Part shown: positions 6,085 through 13,844 of the stretch, in pieces
How positions within the stretch are numbered: position 1 is the stretch's first letter
Layout of the letters: the number at the start of each line of letters is the position of its first letter
Virus record (IMG/VR): IMGVR_UViG_3300036651_000849
Location: 1-20,598 of that record
Length of the DNA stretch: 20,598 nucleotides
Origin: a virus
Reading direction: 5' to 3' (one strand)
Position numbers and translations under genes: made by a program
The notes under the pieces: generated by a model
Told to the model about the DNA's origin: nothing
What the model saw: the letters and a program-made list of their open reading frames with translations, nothing else
Database searches by the model: none

Positions 6085-6350
6085 TGCATGACGACGATGT
6101 TCCTATCGAGCGTTGGCTGATCACCGGGGCTGATCGGTGTGATGTGTGTCGGGCGCACGCGTATGCGTGGGTGCGGACTCCGTCGACCGGCGACTACCTG
6201 TTCTTCTGTGCCCACCACTGGGCTAAGCACAAGCCCGCCCTGATCGCACAGTACGGTGCGTGGGGGGATGAGACGGCCCGCCTGTACGAGGATGAGGCAG
6301 CCCGCCATGTTTACTCCGACCCGCCCGAGGTCATCAAAGCGAAGAAATGA
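6084..6350 (+). CDS. DUF7455-like small zinc-binding protein, 88 aa
   Basis: ATG 6084 overlaps the preceding stop (TGATG); an ATG at 6057 is possible but would overlap by 28 nt. The core reads ADRCDVCRAHAYAWV, then a Gly turn, LFFCAHHWAKHKPAL. CxxC followed by C-x-HH and a downstream His is the pattern of DUF7455-like proteins, common small actinobacterial proteins of unknown function, here recalled and not searched. The acidic helical C-terminus (about residues 55-75) is extra. It lies directly before terL, where a small terminase subunit might be expected, but it shows no TerS feature. Confidence 0.72.
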   Translation: MHDDDVPIERWLITGADRCDVCRAHAYAWVRTPSTGDYLFFCAHHWAKHKPALIAQYGAWGDETARLYEDEAARHVYSDPPEVIKAKK

Positions 6351-6356
6351 GCCCCT

Positions 6357-8015
6357 GTGACTGCGATGCTCCCGGCCGGCTGGCGGAACAACCCGGAAGC
6401 CGCCGCTGCTGTGCTGACGATGATGCAGCAACGGAAGCGGGCGCTGAACCCGCCGCCAAAGTTCGACACACCCGGTGATCTCGCGAAAGCCCTCAACCCG
6501 GCCACGGTGCAGACGGCCGCGCTTGACCTGATCGATGCGGCGCTGATGCGGGTCGCTCGCGGGGAATGCAACCGGCTGATCATTTCGATGCCGCCACAGG
6601 AGGGCAAAAGCCAGCGGACCACCCATTACGGGATTCTCTGGTTCCTGAAACAGAACCCGGAACTCCGCGTCGCGATCGTGTCCTATTCGGATCGGATCGC
6701 CCGCCGTTTCTCGCTGGAGATCAGGAACGACCTGCAAGCGTTCGACGGCCGCTACGGTGCCCTCGACCTGGAGCTCGGGCTGAAGAAGGATGCGAAGTCC
6801 ACCCAGTTCTGGCAACTCGCCCACCCGCACGCGGGCTCTGTGTACGCGACAGGCATCGGCGGCGCGTTCTCCGGTACCCCTGTGGACCTCCTCGTGATTG
6901 ACGACCCGGTGAAGGACTACAGGGCTGCTGAGTCGGTGATCCAGTCGGAGGCTGCCTGGGATTGGTGGTCGTCGGTTGCGCGTGCCCGTGTGTCCGCGAA
7001 ACCGGTGATCCTGATCCTGACCCGCTGGCATGAACTCGATCTCGCCGGCCGTCTCCTCACCCAACAAGCTGAGGACGAGAAGAAAGGTCTGGAGCATTTC
7101 GACCGGTGGGAGGTTGTGAACATTCCCGCGCAAGCGGACCACAACCCCGAAGCCGACGAAACCGATCCGCTCGACCGCCGGCCGGGTGAGTTCATGCAGT
7201 CCGCTCGCGGCCGATCGACGGCGGAGTGGGAAGCAACGAAAGCGGCCACCCCCGCCCGCACCTGGTCCGCCATGTTCCAGGGCCGCCCGAGCCCGGATGC
7301 TGGTGACGTGTGGAAACGGGAATGGTGGAGGTTCTACGACCGGCCGCTCTGGTCGATCAGCAACCCCGGCACGAATGAGGCGACGTACACGGTCGACGAT
7401 TTCGACGACATGATCATGAGTTGGGATATGACGTTCAAGGACGCCAACGACTCCGACTTCGTGGTCGGCGGTGTGTGGATGCGGCGCGGTGCGCTCGTCT
7501 ACAAACTCGACCAAGTCCGCGCCCGCCTGTCGTTCACCGAGACGGTGACCGCGTTCGAGCGGATGGTGCAGAAGTGGCCGCAAGTCCGCGCGAAACTCGT
7601 CGAGGACAAAGCCAACGGGACAGCGGTGATGGATACGCTGCGGAAGAAAATTCCGGGCCTCATCCCGATCAACCCGAAAGAATCGAAGTACGCTCGCGCG
7701 TCCGCTGTGTCCCCGTTCATCCAAGCCGGCGGCGTCTACCTGCCGTCGTCGGAGGTTGCGCTGTTTCCCGTCGATGAGTTCATCGATGAGGCGGCCCAGT
7801 TCCCGAACGGCGCCCACGACGACCAAGTCGACGAGTCATCGCAAGCTCTCGCCCGATTCTTCATCGGTGCGATCGGGGCGGCCGAATGGATCGCGGCGAT
7901 GCAGAAGAAGCAAGCGGAAACCGAACAGGCGGACGCTGAACTGACCCATGTGGAGCCGACCGGCGACCCACTACGAGACGCCCGCAATGCGGCGTTCCGT
8001 GCTGTTAAACGCTGA
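6357..8015 (+). CDS. terL: Terminase large subunit (TerL), 552 aa
   Basis: TerL is the packaging motor: an N-terminal ATPase drives DNA through the portal and a C-terminal RNase H-like nuclease cuts concatemers. The ATPase shows Walker A-like SMPPQEGKSQ (77-86), Walker B LLVIDDP (178-184) and a motif ILTRWHELDLAGRLL (220-234). The nuclease carboxylates are D357 (MSWDMTFKD), E416/D417 (VEDKANG) and D488/D489 (HDDQVD). The length is normal and complete. The start is GTG 6357, six bases after the previous stop, with a weak ribosome site; ATG 6366 is the alternative. The final 45 residues are charged and probably flexible. The portal follows after 16 nt. Confidence 0.96.
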   Translation: MTAMLPAGWRNNPEAAAAVLTMMQQRKRALNPPPKFDTPGDLAKALNPATVQTAALDLIDAALMRVARGECNRLIISMPPQEGKSQRTTHYGILWFLKQNPELRVAIVSYSDRIARRFSLEIRNDLQAFDGRYGALDLELGLKKDAKSTQFWQLAHPHAGSVYATGIGGAFSGTPVDLLVIDDPVKDYRAAESVIQSEAAWDWWSSVARARVSAKPVILILTRWHELDLAGRLLTQQAEDEKKGLEHFDRWEVVNIPAQADHNPEADETDPLDRRPGEFMQSARGRSTAEWEATKAATPARTWSAMFQGRPSPDAGDVWKREWWRFYDRPLWSISNPGTNEATYTVDDFDDMIMSWDMTFKDANDSDFVVGGVWMRRGALVYKLDQVRARLSFTETVTAFERMVQKWPQVRAKLVEDKANGTAVMDTLRKKIPGLIPINPKESKYARASAVSPFIQAGGVYLPSSEVALFPVDEFIDEAAQFPNGAHDDQVDESSQALARFFIGAIGAAEWIAAMQKKQAETEQADAELTHVEPTGDPLRDARNAAFRAVKR

Positions 8016-8031
8016 CTGAAAGGGTTACCTC

Positions 8032-11001
8032 ATGGGACTGCTGGACAACGCGCGCCGCGCCGCCCTCGCTCTCGCTGGGGTGCAGAAGGCGACCCCTGCA
8101 AGTAAGGATCTTGTTGTCCTCGCGAACCAGAATCAGGGCATGGACGGGCGTACCCCGCTCGGCCCGGGGATGCCGCTCAACCCGGCCTGGGGTATCGACC
8201 AGACTCCGCGCCGGTTCGACTACCAGCCGGGCCGGAACATCACCACCAGACCGCGCTCCGACTCCCGTATCTCCTTCTCAACACTCCGTGACTTCATCGA
8301 CGCGTACGATGTTGCCCAAGTGTGCATCACCCACCGGATCGACTCGATTCGGGCGTTGCCGTGGGAGATTGTCCCCGTTGATGGGGTGACCGAGAATGTG
8401 GATCGGGCGATCATGGAGGCCCGCCGGGTGATGGCGAAACCTGACGGCCGCACCCCCCTGTTCACGATGCTCGGTGAGTACCTGTGGGACATCCTCGCCT
8501 ACGACGCTGGCTGCCTGTACAAAGTCCGGAACAACGCCGGTCAAGCGATCGGCCTGAAACCGATCGACGGCACCACCATCGCCCCTCTGCTCGACGGCTG
8601 GGGGGATGTGCCGGATGGTGACGCCTCCGCATATGTGCAGATCATTCACGGCATCCCGGTCGAGTGGTACACGTACGACCAGCTCGTCTATGAGCCGTTC
8701 CGGAAAATCACCAACACACCGTACGGGCGAGCTCCGCTCGAAGCGGTCATCGTGAACGCCTCCACCGATGTCAAATTTCAGATGCATTTCCTCCGCAACT
8801 TCACCAGCGGGAACATCCCCGACATGTTCGGGATTCTCCCCGATGGCACCACCCCGGAGCAGAAGGACGCATGGCAGAAGTCGTACGATGCGATCCTCGC
8901 CGGGGATGAGGATGCGAAGTCGCAGATCAAATGGATGCCGCCGGGAGTCAAGTTTCAGGAGGTCAACCCGCACGCGTTCGATAAGGACATTGCGGCCTGG
9001 TTCGAACGGAAAACGACTGCTGCTTTCCACATGACCCCGCAAGACCTCGGCTACATCGTCGACGTGAACCGGGCGAACGGGGAAACCCAGGAAGGGCTCA
9101 CCGAACGTGTCGGTGACCTCCCGCTCCGGGAGCATGTCAACGGCGTGTTCACTCGTTTCCTGCAAGAGGACATGGGCCTCCCGGTCGAGTTCCGGTTCGA
9201 TGCGGGTGGGGAGACTGAGGACCGTCTCGCGACCGCCCAATCCGACAAGGTGTACGTGGAGATGGGTGCCGTGTCGGTGTCCGATATCGCGGAGGCCCGG
9301 TTCGGGATCGTCGACGAGCAGAAGGTTCCCCGGTTCGTTCTCGTTCCGAAGATCGGCCCGATCCCGTTGTCCTCTGTCGAGGCGGCGTCCGGTCCGGTCG
9401 ACCCGGAAACGGCGGAACCGATGCCCGGTACGATCACCCCCGCCACCGAGGCGGACCCGCAGAAGATTCAAGCGCTCACGATCTCCGATGGCGGGAAACC
9501 GACCCCGCAAGAGTCTGTCCTGAACGAGGGCGGTTCGCTCGCCGCGGCGGTTGCTGTGAAGTCCGCAGCATCCGTCAACGATGAGCGGGCGGCGTTCCGG
9601 AAGTTCGTCGAGACGCGCCGGAAACGGGGCACCTGGCGTGACTTCCAGTTCCGTACCGCTGGCGTCCGCGACGCGCACGAGCTCAACAAGCTCGGGCTCG
9701 CCGTCATTCGCAAGGATGCCGGTCAGGTCGCCGTTGCTGGGCTCGCCATTCTCGCTGAGGACACCGGGCGTGTGCTGATGATTCAGCGCGCACTCGACCC
9801 CACCGACCCGAATCAGGGCACGTGGGAGTTCCCGGGCGGACATCTGGAGGCAGGAGAAACGCCAGCCATCGCAGCGTCCCGAGAGTGGCAAGAGGAAGTC
9901 GGTGTTCCGATCCCAGCCGGTCAAATGACCGATGGGACTTGGGGCAACGGCCACTACCAGGGGTTCGTCATGCTCGTCCCCACGGAGGCGGATGTGCCGT
10001 GCCGGATCGGATCGACTGAAGTCCTGAACCCGGACGACCCGGACGGCGACAACATCGAGACGGTCGCATGGTGGGACCCGAAGCAGTTGGTCGGCAACCC
10101 GGCTGTGCGCGTGGACCTGCAAGCCGACATATCAGATGTACTTGTCGCCTTGCGCGGCGAACCTGCAGTGGAGGCCGATGCCGTCCCTTTTGAGAAGGGC
10201 TGGCGTGACGGCCAGCCGAAAACGCCGATGCACAACTACGACCTCCAAATCATCGACTACTACCAGCCGTTGCTTGTGAAAGCGCTCACCGACTGGATCT
10301 CGTCGTTACCGATCGGAGAGGTTGCCGCTGCGCACGCTGCCTCCTTCCTGAAATCGGGTGAGGGTGACGATATCGCCGCCGGACTCGACGACGGAACCGG
10401 CCCGGACATGGAGGTTGCACTCCGCTCCATGTCCACGGCCGGCTACCTGACCGGTTCACATGGTGGCGCGCAGCAGGTCGCGCAGCAACTCGGCGTCGAT
10501 TCGGTGCCCTCGTTCGCGGGGACTCTCAACGACATCGACTGGGCCACCTGGACACCCGGCGACACCGTCGCAGCGCAAGCCGCAGCGGACGGCGGGTTGG
10601 AGTCGCTGCTGAACTCGGCCGGTGTCACCATCCAGTCGGTGAAGCAAACGGTTCTCGGTCAGCTTGGCGATGCGATCGCCGAGGGGCTCGGCCGGGGTGA
10701 CTCGGTCGACTCGATCGCGAACAGCATCACCGACCTGGTCGATATTCCCGGCCGGGCGACGATGATCGCCGCGACCGAGACGGCGCGCGCGCAAACCGCG
10801 GGCGCATCCGGCACGTACTCCGACAACGGGGTGACCGAGTGGGATTTGGTCACCGCAGACGGGGCCGGCCCGGAATGCACCGACATCGAAGACCAGAACC
10901 CGCACCCTATGGGTGATGAGGGGGCTAAGCCTCCGCTTCACCCGTTCTGCCGCTGCTCAATGGCACCGGTCGCAGCAACCATCATCACCCCCAACGAGTA
11001 A
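8032..11001 (+). CDS. Portal - Nudix hydrolase - MuF fusion protein, 989 aa
   Basis: Residues 1-560 are a portal protein of the actinophage type: the clip/stem region includes YEPFRKITNTPYGRAPLE (220-237) and FHMTPQDLGYIVDVNRAN (332-349). Portals form the dodecameric DNA channel. Residues about 565-707 form a complete Nudix domain; the Nudix box spans G603-V625 with G603, E609, R617, E618, E621, E622 and G624 all in place. Nudix enzymes cleave nucleoside diphosphates linked to another moiety. Residues about 730-980 match MuF/SPP1 gp7 minor head proteins: a helical region, then ATETARAQTAG (914-924) and the Cys/His end C949, DIEDQNPHP (951-959) and HPFCRC (970-975). The frame is continuous through both joints. 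AAAGGG precedes the ATG. A portal alone is usually about 450-550 residues. Confidence 0.94.
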   Translation: MGLLDNARRAALALAGVQKATPASKDLVVLANQNQGMDGRTPLGPGMPLNPAWGIDQTPRRFDYQPGRNITTRPRSDSRISFSTLRDFIDAYDVAQVCITHRIDSIRALPWEIVPVDGVTENVDRAIMEARRVMAKPDGRTPLFTMLGEYLWDILAYDAGCLYKVRNNAGQAIGLKPIDGTTIAPLLDGWGDVPDGDASAYVQIIHGIPVEWYTYDQLVYEPFRKITNTPYGRAPLEAVIVNASTDVKFQMHFLRNFTSGNIPDMFGILPDGTTPEQKDAWQKSYDAILAGDEDAKSQIKWMPPGVKFQEVNPHAFDKDIAAWFERKTTAAFHMTPQDLGYIVDVNRANGETQEGLTERVGDLPLREHVNGVFTRFLQEDMGLPVEFRFDAGGETEDRLATAQSDKVYVEMGAVSVSDIAEARFGIVDEQKVPRFVLVPKIGPIPLSSVEAASGPVDPETAEPMPGTITPATEADPQKIQALTISDGGKPTPQESVLNEGGSLAAAVAVKSAASVNDERAAFRKFVETRRKRGTWRDFQFRTAGVRDAHELNKLGLAVIRKDAGQVAVAGLAILAEDTGRVLMIQRALDPTDPNQGTWEFPGGHLEAGETPAIAASREWQEEVGVPIPAGQMTDGTWGNGHYQGFVMLVPTEADVPCRIGSTEVLNPDDPDGDNIETVAWWDPKQLVGNPAVRVDLQADISDVLVALRGEPAVEADAVPFEKGWRDGQPKTPMHNYDLQIIDYYQPLLVKALTDWISSLPIGEVAAAHAASFLKSGEGDDIAAGLDDGTGPDMEVALRSMSTAGYLTGSHGGAQQVAQQLGVDSVPSFAGTLNDIDWATWTPGDTVAAQAAADGGLESLLNSAGVTIQSVKQTVLGQLGDAIAEGLGRGDSVDSIANSITDLVDIPGRATMIAATETARAQTAGASGTYSDNGVTEWDLVTADGAGPECTDIEDQNPHPMGDEGAKPPLHPFCRCSMAPVAATIITPNE

Positions 11002-11011
11002 GGAGCCCACT

Positions 11012-11308
11012 GTGGCAATCGAAAAGCGGCATGTCCGCGGAGTCAGCACCGTCACGGTCGGCCTCGACCACGACGGGAACCCAGTCAACCAGGTTCACCA
11101 GTTCGACGACTACGTCCCCGTCGACATCCTCGACGCATACCTGGAGGACGCCCGGAAACGGTTCTCCACCGTCCAGGTTGTCTCCGACGAGCACAACCCC
11201 GGCCCGGCCGGCGACGACGGGCTCACTCACTACCCGCACCACCTGTCCGAGGGTCACCCGCACCGCGGGAAGACTGTCGACGGGTCCGGCAAGATCGTGG
11301 AGGCATAA
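11012..11308 (+). CDS. Small His-rich head-region protein, 98 aa
   Basis: GTG 11012 has AGGAG at 11001-11005, overlapping the portal stop. The first 50 residues hold two strand-like segments (VSTVTVGLDHDG, VNQVHQFDDYVPV) and a helix (VDILDAYLEDARKRF). The C-terminal 40 residues are rich in His, Gly and Asp (THYPHHLSEGHPHRGK) and look flexible. Its position right after portal-MuF suggests a small head or connector-associated protein, but no family is recognised. Spacing to the next gene is 3 nt. Confidence 0.75.
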   Translation: MAIEKRHVRGVSTVTVGLDHDGNPVNQVHQFDDYVPVDILDAYLEDARKRFSTVQVVSDEHNPGPAGDDGLTHYPHHLSEGHPHRGKTVDGSGKIVEA

Positions 11309-11311
11309 CTC

Positions 11312-11659
11312 ATGCTCGCAGTAGCAGGCAAAACGCTCATGGCGACCGCGTATGCGGCGAACGTGGGTATCTACGGGGCGCTCAGCACCACCGCTCCCGG
11401 CTCATCCGCTGGCACCGAGGTTTCCGGTGGCGCCCCCGCCTACGCGCGGCTCGCCCCGGCCTGGGGTGCCGCATCGGCGGGCGCGATCACCACCACCGCG
11501 GCGTCCGCGTTCAACGTCCCCGCCTCCACCACCGTTGTCGGCTACGAGTTCTACACCGCCGTCACCGCTGGCACGTATGAGGACGGCGCGACGATCACAT
11601 CGCAGACGTTCGCATCTCAGGGCGTGTACTCCATCACGCCAACCTTCACCCAGAGCTAG
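11312..11659 (+). CDS. Decoration/fiber-like structural protein, 115 aa
   Basis: GGAGG at 11299-11303 precedes ATG 11312. The protein is Ala/Thr/Gly-rich and almost entirely beta-like. It has the pattern EVSGGAPAYARL, then a Trp-Gly-Ala turn, FNVPASTTVVGYEFY and a final strand, which I recall from small structural proteins next to fiber genes of actinophages. It contains no cysteines or charged core. It is distantly similar in layout to the next gene (EVSG, Tyr, strand, ARY/GYE strand). A virion surface or fiber role is inferred from composition and place. Confidence 0.78.
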   Translation: MLAVAGKTLMATAYAANVGIYGALSTTAPGSSAGTEVSGGAPAYARLAPAWGAASAGAITTTAASAFNVPASTTVVGYEFYTAVTAGTYEDGATITSQTFASQGVYSITPTFTQS

Positions 11660-11670
11660 GGGGCCGTATC

Positions 11671-12297
11671 GTGGCTGTCTCAGGATCGTTCTACCGTGGG
11701 GTGATGGCGAAAGCCTGGAATGTGGAGATCGACTTCAACTCCGACGTGATCAAACTCATGCTGTGCACGAGCTCGTACACCCCCGACCTTGACGCGCATG
11801 TGTACAAGTCGTCTGTCACCAACGAGGTATCCGGTACCGGATACACGGCGACCGGTGCGGTGCTGGGATCGGCGACGGTCGCGGACTTCTCCGGGAACAC
11901 GTACACGACCACTCGTGCCGCCACAACCGCGTACACGGTCGGGCAGATCGTCCGCCCCGCCACCGGCAACGGATACCTGTATCAGTGCTCCGCCGCCGGC
12001 ACAACCGCGTCCGGGCTGCCCACCTACCCGACCGTTGTCGGGCAGACTGTCGCAGACGGCACCGTCACCTGGACGTGTGTCGGCCGTGGCATCATGGTCC
12101 TGTCCGGGTCGAACGTGTCCTGGACAACCGCGACGATCACCGCCCGCTATGCGGTCCTCTACGACTCGACCCCCGCCTCGGATGCCACCCGGCCGCTGAT
12201 CGCGCTGATCGACTTCGGTGCGGACCAGACATCCACGGCGGGTACGTTCCTCGTCCAGTGGGACCCGTCCGGTATCGCCTACGTGCTGATCGCATGA
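11671..12297 (+). CDS. Fiber/decoration-like structural protein with an inserted beta module, 208 aa
   Basis: GTG 11671 follows AGGGGG (11658-11663). The outer domain, residues 1-77 and 139-208, matches a phage structural family I recall: DVIKLMLCTSSYTPD (25-39), NEVSGTGYTATG (51-62), ATITARYAVLYD (154-165) and LIALIDFGADQTS (176-188). Between them, residues 78-138 look like a separate insert: TAYTVGQIVRPATGNGYLYQC then a Gly/Pro loop and DGTVTWTCVG, the strand-Cys pattern of small carbohydrate-binding-like modules in phage fibers. So the module is nested inside another domain. The stop overlaps the next ATG by four bases. Surface adsorption or decoration is inferred. Confidence 0.82.
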   Translation: MAVSGSFYRGVMAKAWNVEIDFNSDVIKLMLCTSSYTPDLDAHVYKSSVTNEVSGTGYTATGAVLGSATVADFSGNTYTTTRAATTAYTVGQIVRPATGNGYLYQCSAAGTTASGLPTYPTVVGQTVADGTVTWTCVGRGIMVLSGSNVSWTTATITARYAVLYDSTPASDATRPLIALIDFGADQTSTAGTFLVQWDPSGIAYVLIA

Positions 12298-13841
12298 TCA
12301 CCGTAGCCACCTTCAAGGTGAAGGACCGCTTCACCGTTGAAGGTGTCGGCACACCGATCCAGGTGGGGCTCCCAACCGGGAGCTCCGCCGGGGTGGTTGC
12401 CCCTGTCGTGTCGACTGGTGCGCCCGGCGCCACCATCAACGCGGTTCCGATGGGCGCTCACGGTGGCACCGGCACCCCGTCCGCTTCCGTGTCCAGTTCG
12501 GGCGGCTCCGACTGGTCCGTCTCGAATCTCCCCCAGACATACACGTCCACGGCTCAACTCACGACCGACGCAGCATGGTCGGGCGCGACGATCGTCGACA
12601 TTCAGACCGGCGGTTCCGACTTCTACACCAACCTCGCGAACACGGTCGCCGCGGCTGGCGGTCGCTGCGTTGTGCGTCTCGTCGGCGGGACCGTCTATCA
12701 TCTGACGTCGTTCCGGCTGATCGGCGGCTCCGGTGACCAGACGTACTCGTTCGGGTTCTGGTTCCCGAACCTCCGCGGCTTCATCAGCAACTCGACATCG
12801 CAAGCGATCATCCAGATGGATGCGAACTCGATGTCGGCGGCGCAACTCAGCGCACTCCAGGCGATGACCCCGAGTAGCGGTAGCAGCCCGAACCAGATGG
12901 GCCTGTGCCGGATCGACGGGTCCGCCGCCTCTCCGGTGTTGCTCGCCGGAATCAAATTCCGTTCCGCGGATCAGCAGAACCTCACATCGCAAGCCGCCGG
13001 CGCGACCCCCGCGATGGTGGTTCCGCAGCCTGCCCCGCATCAGGGTGTCGTGATCTACTACAACGCGACCTCGTACATTTCGTACTGTGCGTTCATCGGC
13101 GCAGGGCGCGCATCGACATCGTCTCCGCCGTTCGAGCAAGGCAACATCACGACGGCGCAAGGCATCCACCACATCCACAACTGTGAATTCGACGGGCGCC
13201 GGGATGCGGCGATCGATGCGGCGCAGCCGACCCGTTGCGGTCCGATCATGGGCAACAACGAGACTGAGCATCACCTGGTCGATGTGTGGCTGCATGACTC
13301 GAATGTGTCCCGGTATGCGGTCAACGACCAGAACTCCGCCACATCCGGCACGTACGAGGCGACCCGAGTCAAGTCGGAGCGAATCTCGAACAACCACAAC
13401 ATCGACCCGGCCCTGAACAGTGGGGTGTCGCTCGGCGGCTACACGAACGCGTCGAATTTCGGGTGGGAGTCCTGCAATGGGACGATCAACGTCACCGATA
13501 CGATCATCTCCGTCGATGACCCGAACCTGGATGGGCAGTTCCCCGCACATCTACAGTTGACGTCAGTCGGTTCCCGGAACCCGCAAGGCGGCCGGTTGCA
13601 TGTTCGCGGTGGGACCTTCCATCACACCGCGTTCTCCCAGTTGGAGGGGTATCTGACGTTCCGGATCGCGATGACGACGTTCTGGTGGACGGACGGCATC
13701 GCGACCACGTTGGATGTGCGGCAATCGAACAACACTCCGATGACCGGATGGCAGTTCACCGGCACCTGGCCGCCGACCGCCGGGCAGATCGCGACTGCGG
13801 GAATCTCACCGACCACGCACTACATCTACAAAGGAGTCTGA
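12294..13841 (+). CDS. Beta-helix tail-spike/fiber-like protein, 515 aa
   Basis: I chose ATG 12294 (ATGA overlap); the frame runs open upstream to 11985 but that part is an Arg-rich shadow of the previous gene. Residues about 19-70 contain two copies of a 24-residue repeat shared with the next gene. Residues about 120-480 have the features of a right-handed parallel beta-helix: repeated short strands separated by Asn/Gly turns (VVIYYNATSYISYCAF, GIHHIHNCEF, HHLVDVWLHDSNV). Many phage spikes of this fold bind or cut polysaccharides; no catalytic pair can be named by eye. The C-terminal 60 residues are Thr/Trp-rich. It sits between portal and protease, so head fiber or host-adsorption spike are both possible. 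Confidence 0.78.
   Translation: MITVATFKVKDRFTVEGVGTPIQVGLPTGSSAGVVAPVVSTGAPGATINAVPMGAHGGTGTPSASVSSSGGSDWSVSNLPQTYTSTAQLTTDAAWSGATIVDIQTGGSDFYTNLANTVAAAGGRCVVRLVGGTVYHLTSFRLIGGSGDQTYSFGFWFPNLRGFISNSTSQAIIQMDANSMSAAQLSALQAMTPSSGSSPNQMGLCRIDGSAASPVLLAGIKFRSADQQNLTSQAAGATPAMVVPQPAPHQGVVIYYNATSYISYCAFIGAGRASTSSPPFEQGNITTAQGIHHIHNCEFDGRRDAAIDAAQPTRCGPIMGNNETEHHLVDVWLHDSNVSRYAVNDQNSATSGTYEATRVKSERISNNHNIDPALNSGVSLGGYTNASNFGWESCNGTINVTDTIISVDDPNLDGQFPAHLQLTSVGSRNPQGGRLHVRGGTFHHTAFSQLEGYLTFRIAMTTFWWTDGIATTLDVRQSNNTPMTGWQFTGTWPPTAGQIATAGISPTTHYIYKGV
12348..12503 (+). repeat. Two copies of 24-residue repeat A in the spike gene
   Basis: The encoded segment contains two units of the pattern xVxxxPxGxxxGxxxPxxS (VGLPTGSSAGVVAPVVS and INAVPMGAHGGTGTPSAS). 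The same unit occurs five times in the next gene at 14496-14855, where TVTAIPAGATSGAVPPVIS is a clear example. The copies are diverged in DNA, so this is a protein-level repeat. Confidence 0.7.
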
Positions 13842-13844
13842 TTC

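Noticed and set aside
5826-7826. 666-residue open frame on the minus strand
   Set aside because: It lies antisense to terL and the gene before it, is Arg/Pro/His-rich, has no recognisable domain, and such shadows are common in GC-rich DNA.
8278-10122. 614-residue open frame on the minus strand
   Set aside because: It is antisense to the portal-Nudix coding sequence, which has clear domains; its composition (Arg, His, Val) fits a shadow frame.
11985-12293. 103-residue N-terminal extension of the spike gene
   Set aside because: It is an Arg/His-rich shadow of the preceding structural gene, and ATG 12294 has a 4-nt overlap.
12279-13550. 423-residue open frame on the minus strand
   Set aside because: It is antisense to the spike gene and Arg/Val-rich, with no domain or ribosome site in keeping with a gene.
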